64,000 nucleotides of DNA, taken from assembly GCF_001283065.1 (NCBI RefSeq), contig NZ_CDMK01000001.1, forward strand, positions 776,141 to 840,140, in the 5' to 3' direction. The DNA is from Helicobacter heilmannii (lineage in GTDB: Bacteria; Campylobacterota; Campylobacteria; Campylobacterales; Helicobacteraceae). The notes beneath the pieces are model-generated. The model worked only from the letters and a program-made list of their open reading frames with translations, was not told where the DNA came from and made no database searches. Shown here in pieces: positions 1 to 9,128 of the stretch; the first letter of the stretch is position 1; each line of letters begins with the position of its first letter. The translations under genes were made by a program, and so were the position numbers.

Positions 1-169
1 TGTTGATGTGTGGAGAGCGCAACACAGTGTAACGCCTGTTCCTTGTGGGTAGGGGGATGGGACCCCTGATCTCTGAGCCAGAGCGTTTCACCGCCTCCAC
101 AATCGCCACTACAGAACGATCCAAAACCCTATGATCGTAGGCTTTGAGCTTGAGTCGTATCTTTTCCAT
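1..169 (-). CDS. rpsJ: 30S ribosomal protein S10 (N-terminal part, cut by window edge)
   Basis: S10 is a component of the small ribosomal subunit head and of the NusB/NusE antitermination complex. The reverse strand reads [20 protein letters not shown] and continues with the S10 signature RGPIPLPT and the [11 protein letters not shown] segment. Start is the ATG at 167-169, preceded on the reverse strand by an AAGGA ribosome site. Only the first ~56 codons are in the window; the rest, and presumably the S10 ribosomal operon, lie beyond position 1. A near-consensus promoter lies 30-58 bases upstream. The divergent neighbour is an HP1321-type ATPase, the same arrangement as in H. pylori. Confidence 0.96.
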   Translation of the reverse strand, partial: MEKIRLKLKAYDHRVLDRSVVAIVEAVKRSGSEIRGPIPLPTRNRRYTVLRSPHIN

Positions 170-198
170 TAAAATCCTTAGCAAATTTAAAAGCCCTA

Positions 199-227
199 AT
201 TATAGGCTAAAAACCGTCCTAAGTCAA
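199..227 (-). promoter_or_regulatory. Sigma-80/70-type promoter of the S10 operon
   Basis: On the reverse strand TTGACT (222-227) and TATAAT (199-204) are separated by exactly 17 bases. Transcription would start near 192, giving a leader of about 25 bases before rpsJ. A clear -35 box is unusual in Helicobacter, where promoters often show only a -10 box, and would suit a strong ribosomal operon. Confidence 0.8.
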
Positions 228-264
228 GGCAAAAGTGCCTATTTAGCGCAGCCCTCACTTTTAG

Positions 265-289
265 TTTTATCCTTATTATAAGGATAAAA
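265..289. repeat. Perfect 11-bp inverted repeat between divergent genes
   Basis: Arms TTTTATCCTTA and TAAGGATAAAA are exact reverse complements with a 3-base centre. The element lies upstream of the rpsJ promoter and 10 bases before the start of the divergent ATPase gene. It could be an operator for a dimeric regulator or a 5'-leader hairpin. The right arm also contains a TAAAAT -10-like box (285-290). Confidence 0.6.
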
Positions 290-299
290 TGCTTAAAAT

Positions 300-1358
300 G
301 TGCGTATGGATTTGGGGCTCTTAAACAACATTTTAGAAAACTCTTTAACCCAGGGCAAGAGTTTAAAACCACGAAACATACCCGCCACTCCCTCCACACT
401 TTTTTATGGGGGGCCCAAGGCGGGCAAAAGCTCCATTGCCCTTTTAAATGTCGCCGCTCACAAACGCCCAGTGTTTGTCGATTGCACCGATGTGCGCTTG
501 AGTTTAGCCGAGCTTGCCAAAGCCCTGCCCCTCTTTTGTCAAGATAAGGGCGTGGATTTACTCATTTTAAAACATCCCCCAAAGGACTTCCCTCTTTTAA
601 ATTTACCCACTTTCCTCACCCAAAGCACGCCCAAGAACGCCCCCAAGGGCTTTAAAATCCAAGCCATTTTGCCCCTAAGTTTTGCCGAGTTTGTGCGTTT
701 TCTTAAGAAAGAGCCCAGCACACTTTTAGCGCGCTTTTTAAAAGAGGGCAATTTACCCGAACTGCTCTTTTGCCCTACCAGCGAAATCGCGCTTAAAAAA
801 CAAGCCCTTTGCGCCCTTGCCTTCAAAGACAAAACCCCGCTTTTTAAAGCCCTATTGCCCTACCAAGCTAGAAGCCTTAGCACCCACCATCTCTACACAC
901 AGCTTAAAAAAACCCTCAAAATCTCTAAAGACCATCTCTATGCCTTCATTGCCTTTTTGCAAGAGAGCCAAACTTTAATCAGTTTGCCAAGCCAAGCGCG
1001 CCCCAAACTCTACTTTTACGATTTCTCCCTGCCCTACGCCTTTAGCTACACCCACCCCTTGCCCCCCGTCTTTGAAAACATGCTCGCCTTAGAATTAATC
1101 CGCCATTTTGGCATGTCTCAAATCTCTTGCCATTCTAACGCCTTTTTAGTCGATGGCACGCATTTATGTCTCCCTAGCCCTTTTCCCACCTTAGAGCAAT
1201 TAGAGCACACTCTGCCCCTGCTTTTGAAGGGTGTAGCAGGGGGGCTCAAGGTGTGGGTCGTAACAATCAACACGGCCTTAAAGGGAGCTTGCGGGGGGCA
1301 TCAGTGGGAGGCACTTGGGTTTGTCCAATTTTGCCTACAAGTCTTGCCCACCCTTTAG
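300..1358 (+). CDS. HP1321-type AAA/P-loop ATP-binding protein
   Basis: This 352-residue protein has a P-loop (GGPKAGKSS, residues 37-45) but no recognised enzymatic domain beyond it. It resembles the H. pylori conserved protein HP1321, which also sits beside rpsJ. The C-terminal part, with its LPYAF and H-rich segments, recalls the DUF4143-type end of archaeal/bacterial AAA ATPases. Function is unknown. The start is uncertain: GTG at 300 or ATG at 306. The AAGGA at 280-284 is better spaced for the ATG at 289, but that frame stops after 11 codons. A TAAAAT box at 285-290 could give an almost leaderless mRNA, so the AAGGA may belong only to the palindrome. Confidence 0.75.
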   Translation: MRMDLGLLNNILENSLTQGKSLKPRNIPATPSTLFYGGPKAGKSSIALLNVAAHKRPVFVDCTDVRLSLAELAKALPLFCQDKGVDLLILKHPPKDFPLLNLPTFLTQSTPKNAPKGFKIQAILPLSFAEFVRFLKKEPSTLLARFLKEGNLPELLFCPTSEIALKKQALCALAFKDKTPLFKALLPYQARSLSTHHLYTQLKKTLKISKDHLYAFIAFLQESQTLISLPSQARPKLYFYDFSLPYAFSYTHPLPPVFENMLALELIRHFGMSQISCHSNAFLVDGTHLCLPSPFPTLEQLEHTLPLLLKGVAGGLKVWVVTINTALKGACGGHQWEALGFVQFCLQVLPTL

Positions 1359-1411
1359 CTCTATCTCATGCATTTTAGGTTAAACTCGCCCTTTATGCAA
1401 AGGACTTATTG

Positions 1412-2497
1412 ATGCGCCCTCGTTTTGCCACCAAGCAAATTTTTATCAGCTCCACCCCCATAGGGGGCAATGCGCCCATCAGCACACAGAGCATGGCCTA
1501 CAGCCAAACCTGCGACATAGAAGCCACAAAGGCGCAAATCGACCGCTTAAAGCTAGCGGGAGCGGATTTTGTGCGCGTGGCGGTGCGCCATAAAAAGGAT
1601 GCAAACGCGCTGAAAGAACTTAAAAAAGTGGCCAGCCTGCCCTTAATTGCTGACATACACTTCCACCACCATTTAGCCCTAATCGCCGCTGAAAGCGTGG
1701 ATGCGATCCGCATTAATCCGGGCAATATTGGCTCAGTAGAAAATGTCCGCGCCGTGGCTAAAGCCTGTAATGCGCGCAACTTACCAATCCGCGTTGGAGT
1801 CAATGGGGGGAGCCTAGAAAAGCCATTTGAGCTCAAATACGGCGCAACGCCAAAGGGGATGGTGCAATCCGCCCTTTATAATGTTAAACTTTTAGAGGAT
1901 GTGGGCTTTAGCAATATCAAAATCTCTTTAAAGGCTAGCGATGTTGAGCGTACAATACAAGCTTACGAGCAACTGCGTCCTCTAACACCCTATCCTTTTC
2001 ATTTAGGCGTTACCGAGGCGGGGAGCTTGTTTCACTCCAGCATTAAAAGCGCGATGGCTTTGGGGCATTTACTAAGAGAGGGCATAGGCGACACCATGCG
2101 CGTGTCTATCACGGGCGAACTTGAAGAAGAAATCCGTGTAGCTAAGGCGATTTTGCGCTACAGCGGGCGGCAAAAAGAGGGGATCACCTTCATTTCTTGC
2201 CCGACTTGTGGGCGGATTGAGTCTAATTTAGTCGCTTTAATGGCACAAGTGGAACAACGCCTCGCGCACATTAAAATCCCTTTGGATGTGAGCGTGATGG
2301 GCTGTGTGGTGAATGCTTTAGGCGAAGCCAAACACGCCGACATTGCGATCGCCTTTGGCAAGAAAAGCGGGCTCATTATCAAAAAAGGGCAGGTGATCCA
2401 CAAACTCCCCGAAGACCAACTACTAGAAACCTTTGTTAAAGAAGTACAAGACTTAGCTAAACAACACCAACACGAGGACGGCCATGCAAGACTTTAA
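1412..2497 (+). CDS. ispG: 4-hydroxy-3-methylbut-2-enyl diphosphate synthase (flavodoxin)
   Basis: IspG (GcpE) converts methylerythritol cyclodiphosphate to HMBPP in the non-mevalonate isoprenoid pathway, using a [4Fe-4S] cluster. The 361-residue protein has the TIM-barrel opening (APISTQSM), ADIHFH and RINPGNIG motifs, and the cluster ligands C263/C266 (SCPTCGR) and C298 ([15 protein letters not shown]), with the fourth ligand Glu304 in NALGEA. The ATG at 1412 is chosen because AAAGGA lies just upstream; the TTG three bases earlier is less likely. It overlaps dapD by 14 bases, and the same pair (HP0625-HP0626) is adjacent in H. pylori. Confidence 0.96.
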   Translation: MRPRFATKQIFISSTPIGGNAPISTQSMAYSQTCDIEATKAQIDRLKLAGADFVRVAVRHKKDANALKELKKVASLPLIADIHFHHHLALIAAESVDAIRINPGNIGSVENVRAVAKACNARNLPIRVGVNGGSLEKPFELKYGATPKGMVQSALYNVKLLEDVGFSNIKISLKASDVERTIQAYEQLRPLTPYPFHLGVTEAGSLFHSSIKSAMALGHLLREGIGDTMRVSITGELEEEIRVAKAILRYSGRQKEGITFISCPTCGRIESNLVALMAQVEQRLAHIKIPLDVSVMGCVVNALGEAKHADIAIAFGKKSGLIIKKGQVIHKLPEDQLLETFVKEVQDLAKQHQHEDGHARL

Positions 2498-3683
2498 ACA
2501 CTTTGCAGATCAATTCCACAATTCTCCAAACTATAAAAAACCTCTCGCCTTTGGGATCGCCAAAATCCAGCATGGACAAGCAAGTTGCAAGCCCCTTTGC
2601 GCGACCTATCCCGTGTTAAATTGGGGTGAGGCACTCGGGGCGTATGCGGTGTTTAAGGAGGCGAGCAAATCCGCCCAGCCCTTAAGCGAGAAAGACAGCG
2701 AAGTCATTTATGGGGTGAGTGCCGCTTTTATCCAACACGCCCTAGAACTGTTTAAACCCTTTTTGGCCGAGAGTTTGAGTGGGGATCAGCACCCCAATAT
2801 CCAAGTACTCTTAGAGTTGCAAAAAGCCCCGCTTTACACCCAAAGCCCCACACAAGAGAGTTTACATAACTACCACTTCGTGGTGCTCTATGAAGACGCG
2901 CCCTGCCAAAGCCTGCAAACCGCCTACATGAAACTTCTAGCCCTATCCCTAGGTAAAGCTCCACTAAGAAGCCTCAATTTAGAGGGCATTTTTGGGTTGC
3001 TGCCTAATGTGGCATGGAGCGGCAATAAAGCCTATGAGCTGGAGTATTTGCGCACTAAAGAAATTACGCTTAAAGTGCAGGGCACTTACCCGTGCATTGA
3101 CTTTATAGACAAATTCCCCCGCTATCTCATGCAAGTGTTGCCTGCCGTGGATAATATCCGCTTGCTAGACACGGCGAAAGCCCGTTTTGGGGCATATCTT
3201 GGCAAGGGCGGTTACACGCAAATGCCCGGGGCCAGTTACATTAACTTCAATGCGGGCGTTCAGGGGGCGTGCATGAACGAGGGGCGGATCAGCTCATCGG
3301 TGCTTGTGGGCGAGGGCACGGATATAGGCGGGGGGGCGAGTGTGCTAGGCGTGCTTAGTGGGGGCAATAGCGAGCCTATCAGCATTGGTAAAAACTGCCT
3401 GCTTGGGGCTAATTCAGTTTTAGGCATTAGCCTTGGCGATGGATGTATTTTGGACGCGGGCATTGGGGTTTTAGCGGGGACAATTTTTGAAATCGCCCCC
3501 AAAGACTTAGAGAAATTGCAAGAGATGAACCCCGGCTTTAAGCCTAAAGAGAGCGGACTTTACAAGGGAAGGGAGCTATCGGGGCTAAATGGCTTGCACT
3601 TTAGGCAAAATAGCCAAAATGGCAAGATGTGCGCGATGGTAAGCAAGCGGCACATTCCGCTAAATGTGAATTTACACCACTAG
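2484..3683 (+). CDS. dapD: 2,3,4,5-tetrahydropyridine-2,6-dicarboxylate N-succinyltransferase
   Basis: DapD succinylates tetrahydrodipicolinate in the lysine/meso-diaminopimelate pathway and so feeds peptidoglycan synthesis. This is the long (399-residue) epsilonproteobacterial form. The C-terminal half carries the left-handed beta-helix of hexapeptide repeats ([19 protein letters not shown] and following). The key segment [15 protein letters not shown] precedes it. The ATG at 2484 lies inside the end of ispG with GAGGA just upstream, implying translational coupling. Confidence 0.95.
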   Translation: MQDFKHFADQFHNSPNYKKPLAFGIAKIQHGQASCKPLCATYPVLNWGEALGAYAVFKEASKSAQPLSEKDSEVIYGVSAAFIQHALELFKPFLAESLSGDQHPNIQVLLELQKAPLYTQSPTQESLHNYHFVVLYEDAPCQSLQTAYMKLLALSLGKAPLRSLNLEGIFGLLPNVAWSGNKAYELEYLRTKEITLKVQGTYPCIDFIDKFPRYLMQVLPAVDNIRLLDTAKARFGAYLGKGGYTQMPGASYINFNAGVQGACMNEGRISSSVLVGEGTDIGGGASVLGVLSGGNSEPISIGKNCLLGANSVLGISLGDGCILDAGIGVLAGTIFEIAPKDLEKLQEMNPGFKPKESGLYKGRELSGLNGLHFRQNSQNGKMCAMVSKRHIPLNVNLHH

Positions 3684-3691
3684 GGGGCGTT

Positions 3692-4798
3692 ATGCGCGCT
3701 AAATTGTTTTTAGCATTGTTAGTATTTGTGGGCTTTTTGGTGGCAGCAGAGAACATCCCACAGGGTGCAACAACCCAGGGGGCGCAAAATATGCAGGGAG
3801 CACAAAATGCACCCTCTCAAAACGCCCCTTCCCCAAACGCCCAAGCCCAGCCCCCTACGCGCTTTGCCCCCACCACTCCTGGCACGCCACCCCCACGCAC
3901 ACAACCACCCATGAACGACCGCTTAACCCCCCCCACTTTAGCCCAGGATGCGCTGAGTGCCGGCATTAGCGCAATCAAGGCGGCGGATTATAAAAGCGCG
4001 TTTCGGCTCTTTGTCAAGTCCTGTAATGAGGGCAACCCGGCCGGCTGCTTTGCAGTGGGCACGATGTACGCCAATGGGGTGGGGATACAAACCGACCCAG
4101 AAAAAGCCACCCGCTACTATGAGTTAGGCTGTAGCGGAGGCGATGCGAGTGCGTGTGCGGACTTGGCCCAAACTTATGATTACAAACAAAACCCCACCCC
4201 AGATGACAAAGAAAAAGCCGCGCAACTTTACGCCGTGGGCTGTTCTGGGGGCAGTGTGCTCGCGTGCAATAATTTGGCGTGGATGTATGCCAATGGCGTG
4301 GGCGTGCCTAAGAATTACTACAAAGCCCTAGATTATTACAAATACGCTTGCGAAAATGGGAGCGATTTGGGCTGCTACAATTTAGGCTTGATGAGTAATG
4401 TTAAAAATATCTATGGCATTGACAAGGCAAAACTTAGCGATGTGGATTTGAACTACTTGGCCTGCAATGCGGGGGACATTCAAGGCTGCGCGAATTTGGG
4501 CTGGATTTACACCAAGGGCACGGAGGGCGTGCCTAAGAATAATTTTTACGCTGCCAAGTATTTCCAAAAGGCTTGTGAGGGGGGCAATTTGTCTAGTTGC
4601 AATAATCTGGGCGTGCTGTATCAAAAGGGCTTGGGCGTGCCACAAAACGACCAAAGGGCTTTAGATTTATTCTCGTATGTATGTAACTATGGCCTGCAAT
4701 CGGGGTGCGACAATTACGGGATTTTTAAAGAGAAACTCCTGCAGACAAACCCCAATTACGGGCGCTTGTTCCTGCCCCTAGACCCCAGTTTGCGTTAA
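3692..4798 (+). CDS. Secreted cysteine-rich Sel1-repeat protein (Hcp family, HcpF-like)
   Basis: The 368-residue protein starts with a signal peptide (MRAKLFLALLVFVGFLVAAE), then a Q/N/P-rich linker of about 75 residues. At least six Sel1-like repeats follow, each about 36 residues and carrying the paired cysteines typical of Helicobacter cysteine-rich proteins (A.AC.NLG, GC..GD.. patterns). Hcp proteins are secreted or periplasmic helical solenoids with disulfide-clamped repeats; some bind beta-lactams or elicit immune responses. H. pylori HP0628 (HcpF) also lies near dapD, so this is probably its orthologue. The ATG at 3692 is chosen because the signal peptide begins there and TAGGGGG lies upstream. 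Confidence 0.85.
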   Translation: MRAKLFLALLVFVGFLVAAENIPQGATTQGAQNMQGAQNAPSQNAPSPNAQAQPPTRFAPTTPGTPPPRTQPPMNDRLTPPTLAQDALSAGISAIKAADYKSAFRLFVKSCNEGNPAGCFAVGTMYANGVGIQTDPEKATRYYELGCSGGDASACADLAQTYDYKQNPTPDDKEKAAQLYAVGCSGGSVLACNNLAWMYANGVGVPKNYYKALDYYKYACENGSDLGCYNLGLMSNVKNIYGIDKAKLSDVDLNYLACNAGDIQGCANLGWIYTKGTEGVPKNNFYAAKYFQKACEGGNLSSCNNLGVLYQKGLGVPQNDQRALDLFSYVCNYGLQSGCDNYGIFKEKLLQTNPNYGRLFLPLDPSLR

Positions 4799-4821
4799 AG
4801 GCATTTTAAACCTAGTGGCTC

Positions 4822-4827
4822 TATAAT
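4822..4827 (+). promoter_or_regulatory. -10 box of the rplI-hslV-hslU-era operon
   Basis: A perfect TATAAT lies 34 bases before the rplI start in the only sizeable gap upstream of four tightly packed genes. No convincing -35 hexamer is visible, as is usual for Helicobacter promoters. Confidence 0.6.
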
Positions 4828-4860
4828 GGGGGTTTTTTAAACCAAACTCAAAGGATTTTC

Positions 4861-5307
4861 ATGCAGGTTTTGTTGTTAAAAGATGTGAAAAATTTAGGCA
4901 AGGCGGGTGCGGTTGTGAGCGTGAAAGACGGCTATGGCAATAACTTTTTGCTCGCCAAGGGCTTAGCGAAACTGGCGACTAACGATGTGATCCGCCAATT
5001 TAAAGCCACCGCTAAAAAACGCGCCGAACAAGAGGCGCAGGAATTGGCCGACAAAGAAGCCCTAGCCAAAACCCTAGAAAATATCACGCTTAAAATCACT
5101 AAAAAAGTCGGGGCCAATGGCGCGCTCTTTGGCGCAATCACTAAAGAAGAGGTGATCGAAGTCCTGCAGGCTAGCCACCCAATTGAGCTAGACAAAAAGA
5201 CCCTGGAGCTCAAAACCCCCATTAAAAGCACAGGGCTTTATGAAATTGAGGTGAAACTGGGCCACGGCGTGCATGGCGTGTTAAAACTGGATGTGGTGGC
5301 TGAGTAG
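4861..5307 (+). CDS. rplI: 50S ribosomal protein L9
   Basis: L9 binds 23S rRNA near the L1 stalk and limits frameshifting. The 148-residue protein shows the N-terminal signature [16 protein letters not shown] and [13 protein letters not shown], a charged connecting helix (about 45-75), and a C-terminal domain ending in [19 protein letters not shown] precedes the ATG. It heads an operon with hslV, hslU and era, as in H. pylori HP0514-HP0517. Confidence 0.97.
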   Translation: MQVLLLKDVKNLGKAGAVVSVKDGYGNNFLLAKGLAKLATNDVIRQFKATAKKRAEQEAQELADKEALAKTLENITLKITKKVGANGALFGAITKEEVIEVLQASHPIELDKKTLELKTPIKSTGLYEIEVKLGHGVHGVLKLDVVAE

Positions 5308-5309
5308 CA

Positions 5310-5852
5310 ATGTTTCACGCCACCACGATTTTAGGCTATAAAACGCATTTTGAGGGCAGGGATTACGCCATTATCGGCGGAGATGGGCAAGTGAGTTTCA
5401 ATAACTGCGTGCTTAAAGGCAATGCTACGAAAATCCGCACCCTGCACCACGGGCAAATTTTAAGCGGATTTGCAGGCAGCACCGCCGATGCCTTCAGCTT
5501 GTTTGACATGTTTGAGCGCATTTTGGAAGGCAAAAAGGGGGATTTGTTTAAAAGTGTCGTGGATTTTAGCAAGGAGTGGCGCAAGGACAAGTTTTTACGC
5601 CGCTTGGAGGCGATGATGATTGTGCTGAATAGACAATCGATTTTTATTCTAAGCGGCACGGGCGATGTGGTGGAGCCAGAAGATGGCAAGATCGCGGCCA
5701 TTGGTAGCGGGGGCAATTATGCTTTAAGTGCTGCGCGGGCTTTGGATAAATTCGCCACCCTAGAGCCTAAAACCCTCGTCGAAGAGTCGCTGAAAATCGC
5801 GGGCAATCTTTGCATTTACACGAACCAAAACATCAAAATCTTGGAGCTTTGA
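5310..5852 (+). CDS. hslV: ATP-dependent protease subunit HslV (ClpQ)
   Basis: HslV is the threonine peptidase that forms a double ring capped by HslU. The 180-residue protein starts MFHATTILG; removal of MFHA would expose the catalytic Thr5. The [13 protein letters not shown] and GFAGSTADA motifs of the family are present, and the protein ends at [14 protein letters not shown]. It begins 2 bases after rplI and its TGA overlaps the hslU ATG by one base. Confidence 0.96.
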   Translation: MFHATTILGYKTHFEGRDYAIIGGDGQVSFNNCVLKGNATKIRTLHHGQILSGFAGSTADAFSLFDMFERILEGKKGDLFKSVVDFSKEWRKDKFLRRLEAMMIVLNRQSIFILSGTGDVVEPEDGKIAAIGSGGNYALSAARALDKFATLEPKTLVEESLKIAGNLCIYTNQNIKILEL

Positions 5853-7192
5853 TGGAAGACCCACAGAAGTTAAATTTAACCCCACAAGAGATTGTGGAGT
5901 ATTTAGATGGCTACATTATTGAGCAGCAAGACGCTAAAAAGATGATCGCCATTGCTTTGCGTAACCGCTGGCGGCGTTTGCAGCTGCCTAAAGAGTTGCA
6001 AGAGGAGGTTACACCTAAAAATATTTTGATGATCGGCTCTACGGGCGTGGGTAAAACCGAGATCGCGCGGCGCATGGCCAAGATGATGGGGTTGCCCTTT
6101 GTGAAAGTGGAGGCGAGCAAATACACCGAAGTGGGCTTTGTGGGGCGGGATGTGGAGTCGATGGTGCGCGATCTAGTCGCTGCAAGCGTGCATTTGGTGG
6201 AGATGGAGGAGAAACAAAAGAACCAAAACAAGATCGAAGACTTGGTGATCGAGCGGATCGCTAAAAAGCTCTTGCCCCCCCTGCCTAGCAGTGTGAGCGA
6301 CACCAAAAAAGAGGAATACGCCTTAAACTTTGAAAAAACTAAAGAAAAAATTAGAGGCGATGCCCTTGACAACCAAAAGATCGAAATCGAGCTAGACAAG
6401 CGCACTTTAGAGGGGGATTTTAATGTCCCCCCTGAGATCATCAAGGTGCAGGAGAGCTTGACCAAGATTTTAAGCAAGGGTACAGAGAAAGTCACCAAAG
6501 AGATGACGATCAAGGAGGCCAAGGAGGCCCTGCGCCACGATGTGTCCCAAGCCATTTTAGACATGGAGAAAGTGCAAAGAGAGGGGCTAGAGAGGGCACG
6601 CCAATGCGGGGTGATCTTCATTGATGAGATCGATAAAATCGCGGTGAGCAGCAAGGAGGGCGGGCGGCAAGACCCTAGTAAAGAAGGTGTGCAACGAGAT
6701 TTACTCCCCATTGTGGAGGGCTCTACGATCCAAACTAAATACGGGGCACTGAGCACGGATCATATTTTATTCATTGCGGCCGGGGCGTTTCATTTGAGTA
6801 AGCCTAGCGACCTGATCCCCGAGTTGCAAGGGCGCTTCCCCCTAAGGGTGGAGCTGGAGAACTTGAGCGAGGAGATCATGCACGAGATTTTAACCCGCAC
6901 CAAAAGCTCGATCATCAAGCAATACCAAGCCTTGTTGCAAGTGGAGGGTGTGGATTTGGTTTTTGAGCCCGAGGCTTTAAGAGAGTTAGCCCGCCTTTCG
7001 TATTTGGCAAATCAAAAGACAGAGGACATCGGGGCACGCCGGCTACACACCACGCTAGAAAAGGTCCTAGAGGACATTAGTTTCAACGCCACAAGCTACA
7101 GCGGACAACAGGTCGTGGTGTCCAAAGAACAAGTGAGCAAAAAGCTCAAAGACCTTGTAGAAGATGTGGATTTAGCCCGCTTTATCCTATGA
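5852..7192 (+). CDS. hslU: ATP-dependent protease ATPase subunit HslU (ClpY)
   Basis: HslU is the AAA+ unfoldase that delivers substrates to HslV. The 446-residue protein has LTPQEIVEYLDGYIIEQQDAK at the N-terminus, Walker A GSTGVGKTEIA, the HslU-specific EVGFVGRDVE pore-proximal segment (GYVG-type pore loop), a helical I-domain of about 130 residues, Walker B GVIFIDEIDKI and the sensor region LQGRFPLRVEL. The C-terminal tail DLARFIL would dock into HslV. The ATG overlaps the hslV stop, and its own stop overlaps era by 4 bases, so the operon is translationally coupled. Confidence 0.97.
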   Translation: MEDPQKLNLTPQEIVEYLDGYIIEQQDAKKMIAIALRNRWRRLQLPKELQEEVTPKNILMIGSTGVGKTEIARRMAKMMGLPFVKVEASKYTEVGFVGRDVESMVRDLVAASVHLVEMEEKQKNQNKIEDLVIERIAKKLLPPLPSSVSDTKKEEYALNFEKTKEKIRGDALDNQKIEIELDKRTLEGDFNVPPEIIKVQESLTKILSKGTEKVTKEMTIKEAKEALRHDVSQAILDMEKVQREGLERARQCGVIFIDEIDKIAVSSKEGGRQDPSKEGVQRDLLPIVEGSTIQTKYGALSTDHILFIAAGAFHLSKPSDLIPELQGRFPLRVELENLSEEIMHEILTRTKSSIIKQYQALLQVEGVDLVFEPEALRELARLSYLANQKTEDIGARRLHTTLEKVLEDISFNATSYSGQQVVVSKEQVSKKLKDLVEDVDLARFIL

Positions 7193-8082
7193 CTAAAGCC
7201 GGGTTTATCGCACTCATTGGCCGGCCTAATGCGGGCAAAAGCACCTTGATCAACGCCTTATTAGGGGCCCATTTAGCCTTAACTTCGCACAAGGCCAATG
7301 CCACGCGTAAAATCTTCAAAGCCATCATCCCCTATACAGACAAAAGTGCCACGGAGTGCCAAATGGTGTTTTTAGACACCCCGGGGCTATGCACCCAAGA
7401 AAAGCTTTTGAATAAAATGATGGTGGCCCAAAGCCATAGTGCCTTTGAGGGCTGCGATTTGGCGGTGTTTGTGGCAGGTATTCATGACTCGTTAAAAGCC
7501 TATGAAGAGTTTTTAAAGTGGAGCGGCAGCAAGCCACATCTGCTCGCCTTAAACAAGATAGACACCGCCACCAATGTCCAAGTTTTAGAAAAGCTAGCCT
7601 CCTATGCGCCCTATGGCGGGCATTTTAAGGCACTAGTGCCCATCAGCGCGCAAAAGGGGTGGCATTTAAACGCTCTTTTAGATGAGGCGGCTAAGCTTTT
7701 ACCCAACACGCCCTTTTACTACGATCCGGACATGCTCGGCGACATCCAGATGCGCGAGATTTACGCCGAGATCATTAGAGAGCAGATTTTTAAATTCCTA
7801 AGCGATGAAATCCCCTATGAGAGCGCAGTTGTGGTGCAAAGCGTGCAAGAGCAAGAGTCTATCGAGAAAATCCAAGCCCAGATCATCGTTGCCAAAGAGA
7901 GCCAGCAAAAGATGGTGATCGGCAAGGGCGGGGCGGTGGCAAAAAAGATCGGACAAGAGGCACGCCGTAAAATAGAGGGCTTGATCCAAAAAAAGGCGTT
8001 TTTGCGCTTGGAGGTGGTGGTGCAGAAAAATTGGACTTCCGTGCAAAATCAGCTTAAAAAAATGGGCTATGTGGTAGAATAG
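7189..8082 (+). CDS. era: GTPase Era, ribosome assembly factor
   Basis: Era binds the 3' end of 16S rRNA during 30S maturation. The 297-residue protein has G1 GRPNAGKST, G3 DTPG, G4 NKID and the C-terminal KH RNA-binding domain (KMVIGKGGAVAKKIGQEAR). It starts within the hslU stop (ATGA overlap). The helix-rich end terminates at KKMGYVVE. Confidence 0.96.
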   Translation: MTKAGFIALIGRPNAGKSTLINALLGAHLALTSHKANATRKIFKAIIPYTDKSATECQMVFLDTPGLCTQEKLLNKMMVAQSHSAFEGCDLAVFVAGIHDSLKAYEEFLKWSGSKPHLLALNKIDTATNVQVLEKLASYAPYGGHFKALVPISAQKGWHLNALLDEAAKLLPNTPFYYDPDMLGDIQMREIYAEIIREQIFKFLSDEIPYESAVVVQSVQEQESIEKIQAQIIVAKESQQKMVIGKGGAVAKKIGQEARRKIEGLIQKKAFLRLEVVVQKNWTSVQNQLKKMGYVVE

Positions 8083-8119
8083 GAAACTCTTTTTGTCATC
8101 TTCTATTTTAAGGGTTAGC

Positions 8120-9124
8120 ATGTTTCAACGAAAAGCGTTTTTACGCTCTATTTTTGTAGCGATGGCTTTAGCTGTGGGGGCGCAGGCGGACACTTTGATG
8201 GGCTTTGTCAAGGCCTACCACGAAAAGGGCATCGAATCCATTGAAAAGCTCTTGCAGTCCTATTTGGGCGAAAGGGCGTTTTGGGAGGACTTGTTAGAAA
8301 CCAAGGACACCACCTATGGCTACTACGAGGATTTGAGCTATCTGTTCTTGATCAATAAAGCCAACCCCAAACTGGAGCTCTACCAGATGGGCGGGGAGAA
8401 GATCACTAAAGTGGACACCACCAAAGCCCTAGTGGGCTCTAAAATTGGGGTGAAGATGAGCGAGGGGGACAAGGCGACTCCCATAGGGGTGTATCAAATT
8501 GTAAAAAAAATCGCCCCTCCCAGTGCCTATTACGGCCCACTCGCCCTTGTTACAAACTATCCTAACCCCCTAGATGTGGTGTTAAAACGCACGGGACATG
8601 GGATATGGATCCATGGCATGCCCTTAGATGGCAAGCGGGGCAATAACACCAAGGGTTGCATTGCCATCAACAACAACGCCCTTAAAACCTATGACAAAAT
8701 CATCCATGGTAAAAAGTCTATTTTAATCGTTTATGAAAACAATCTGCCTCACGCCAGCAAAGAGGAATTGGCCACGATTTTAGGCGATCTGTACGCGTGG
8801 CGCTCGGCGTGGGCGCGGAATAATTTGGTGTCCTATTTGGAGTTTTACGCCCCTGACTTTAAACATGTGAGCGGCATGGACATTAAGAGGTTTGAAAAAT
8901 TCAAAACGAAAATCTTTGCCAAAAACGAGGATAAAATCATCCGCATTTCAGGGATTAACATCACACCCTATCCCACCAGCAGAGAGGACAAGCTCTTCCG
9001 TGTTGCCTTCAACCAAGACTATGAAGCCTATAAACATAAAAAGCTCACCTACAGCTCACACGGACTTAAAGAGCTGTATGTGCGTTTAAAAGGGCGTAAA
9101 ATGCAAATCGTGGTGGAAAAATAG
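8120..9124 (+). CDS. csd6: Csd6-type L,D-carboxypeptidase (cell-shape determinant)
   Basis: In H. pylori Csd6 (HP0518) trims the terminal D-Ala of peptidoglycan tetrapeptides and is needed for helical shape. This 334-residue protein has a signal peptide (MFQRKAFLRS to about AQA, residue 23), then a YkuD/L,D-transpeptidase core with H160, H165 and the catalytic Cys180 in NNTKGCIAI. A C-terminal NTF2-like domain (about 220-334) follows, as in the H. pylori enzyme. ATG 8120 is chosen for the signal peptide and the upstream AAGGG. It follows era as in H. pylori (HP0517-HP0518). Confidence 0.93.
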   Translation: MFQRKAFLRSIFVAMALAVGAQADTLMGFVKAYHEKGIESIEKLLQSYLGERAFWEDLLETKDTTYGYYEDLSYLFLINKANPKLELYQMGGEKITKVDTTKALVGSKIGVKMSEGDKATPIGVYQIVKKIAPPSAYYGPLALVTNYPNPLDVVLKRTGHGIWIHGMPLDGKRGNNTKGCIAINNNALKTYDKIIHGKKSILIVYENNLPHASKEELATILGDLYAWRSAWARNNLVSYLEFYAPDFKHVSGMDIKRFEKFKTKIFAKNEDKIIRISGINITPYPTSREDKLFRVAFNQDYEAYKHKKLTYSSHGLKELYVRLKGRKMQIVVEK

Positions 9125-9128
9125 CCCC

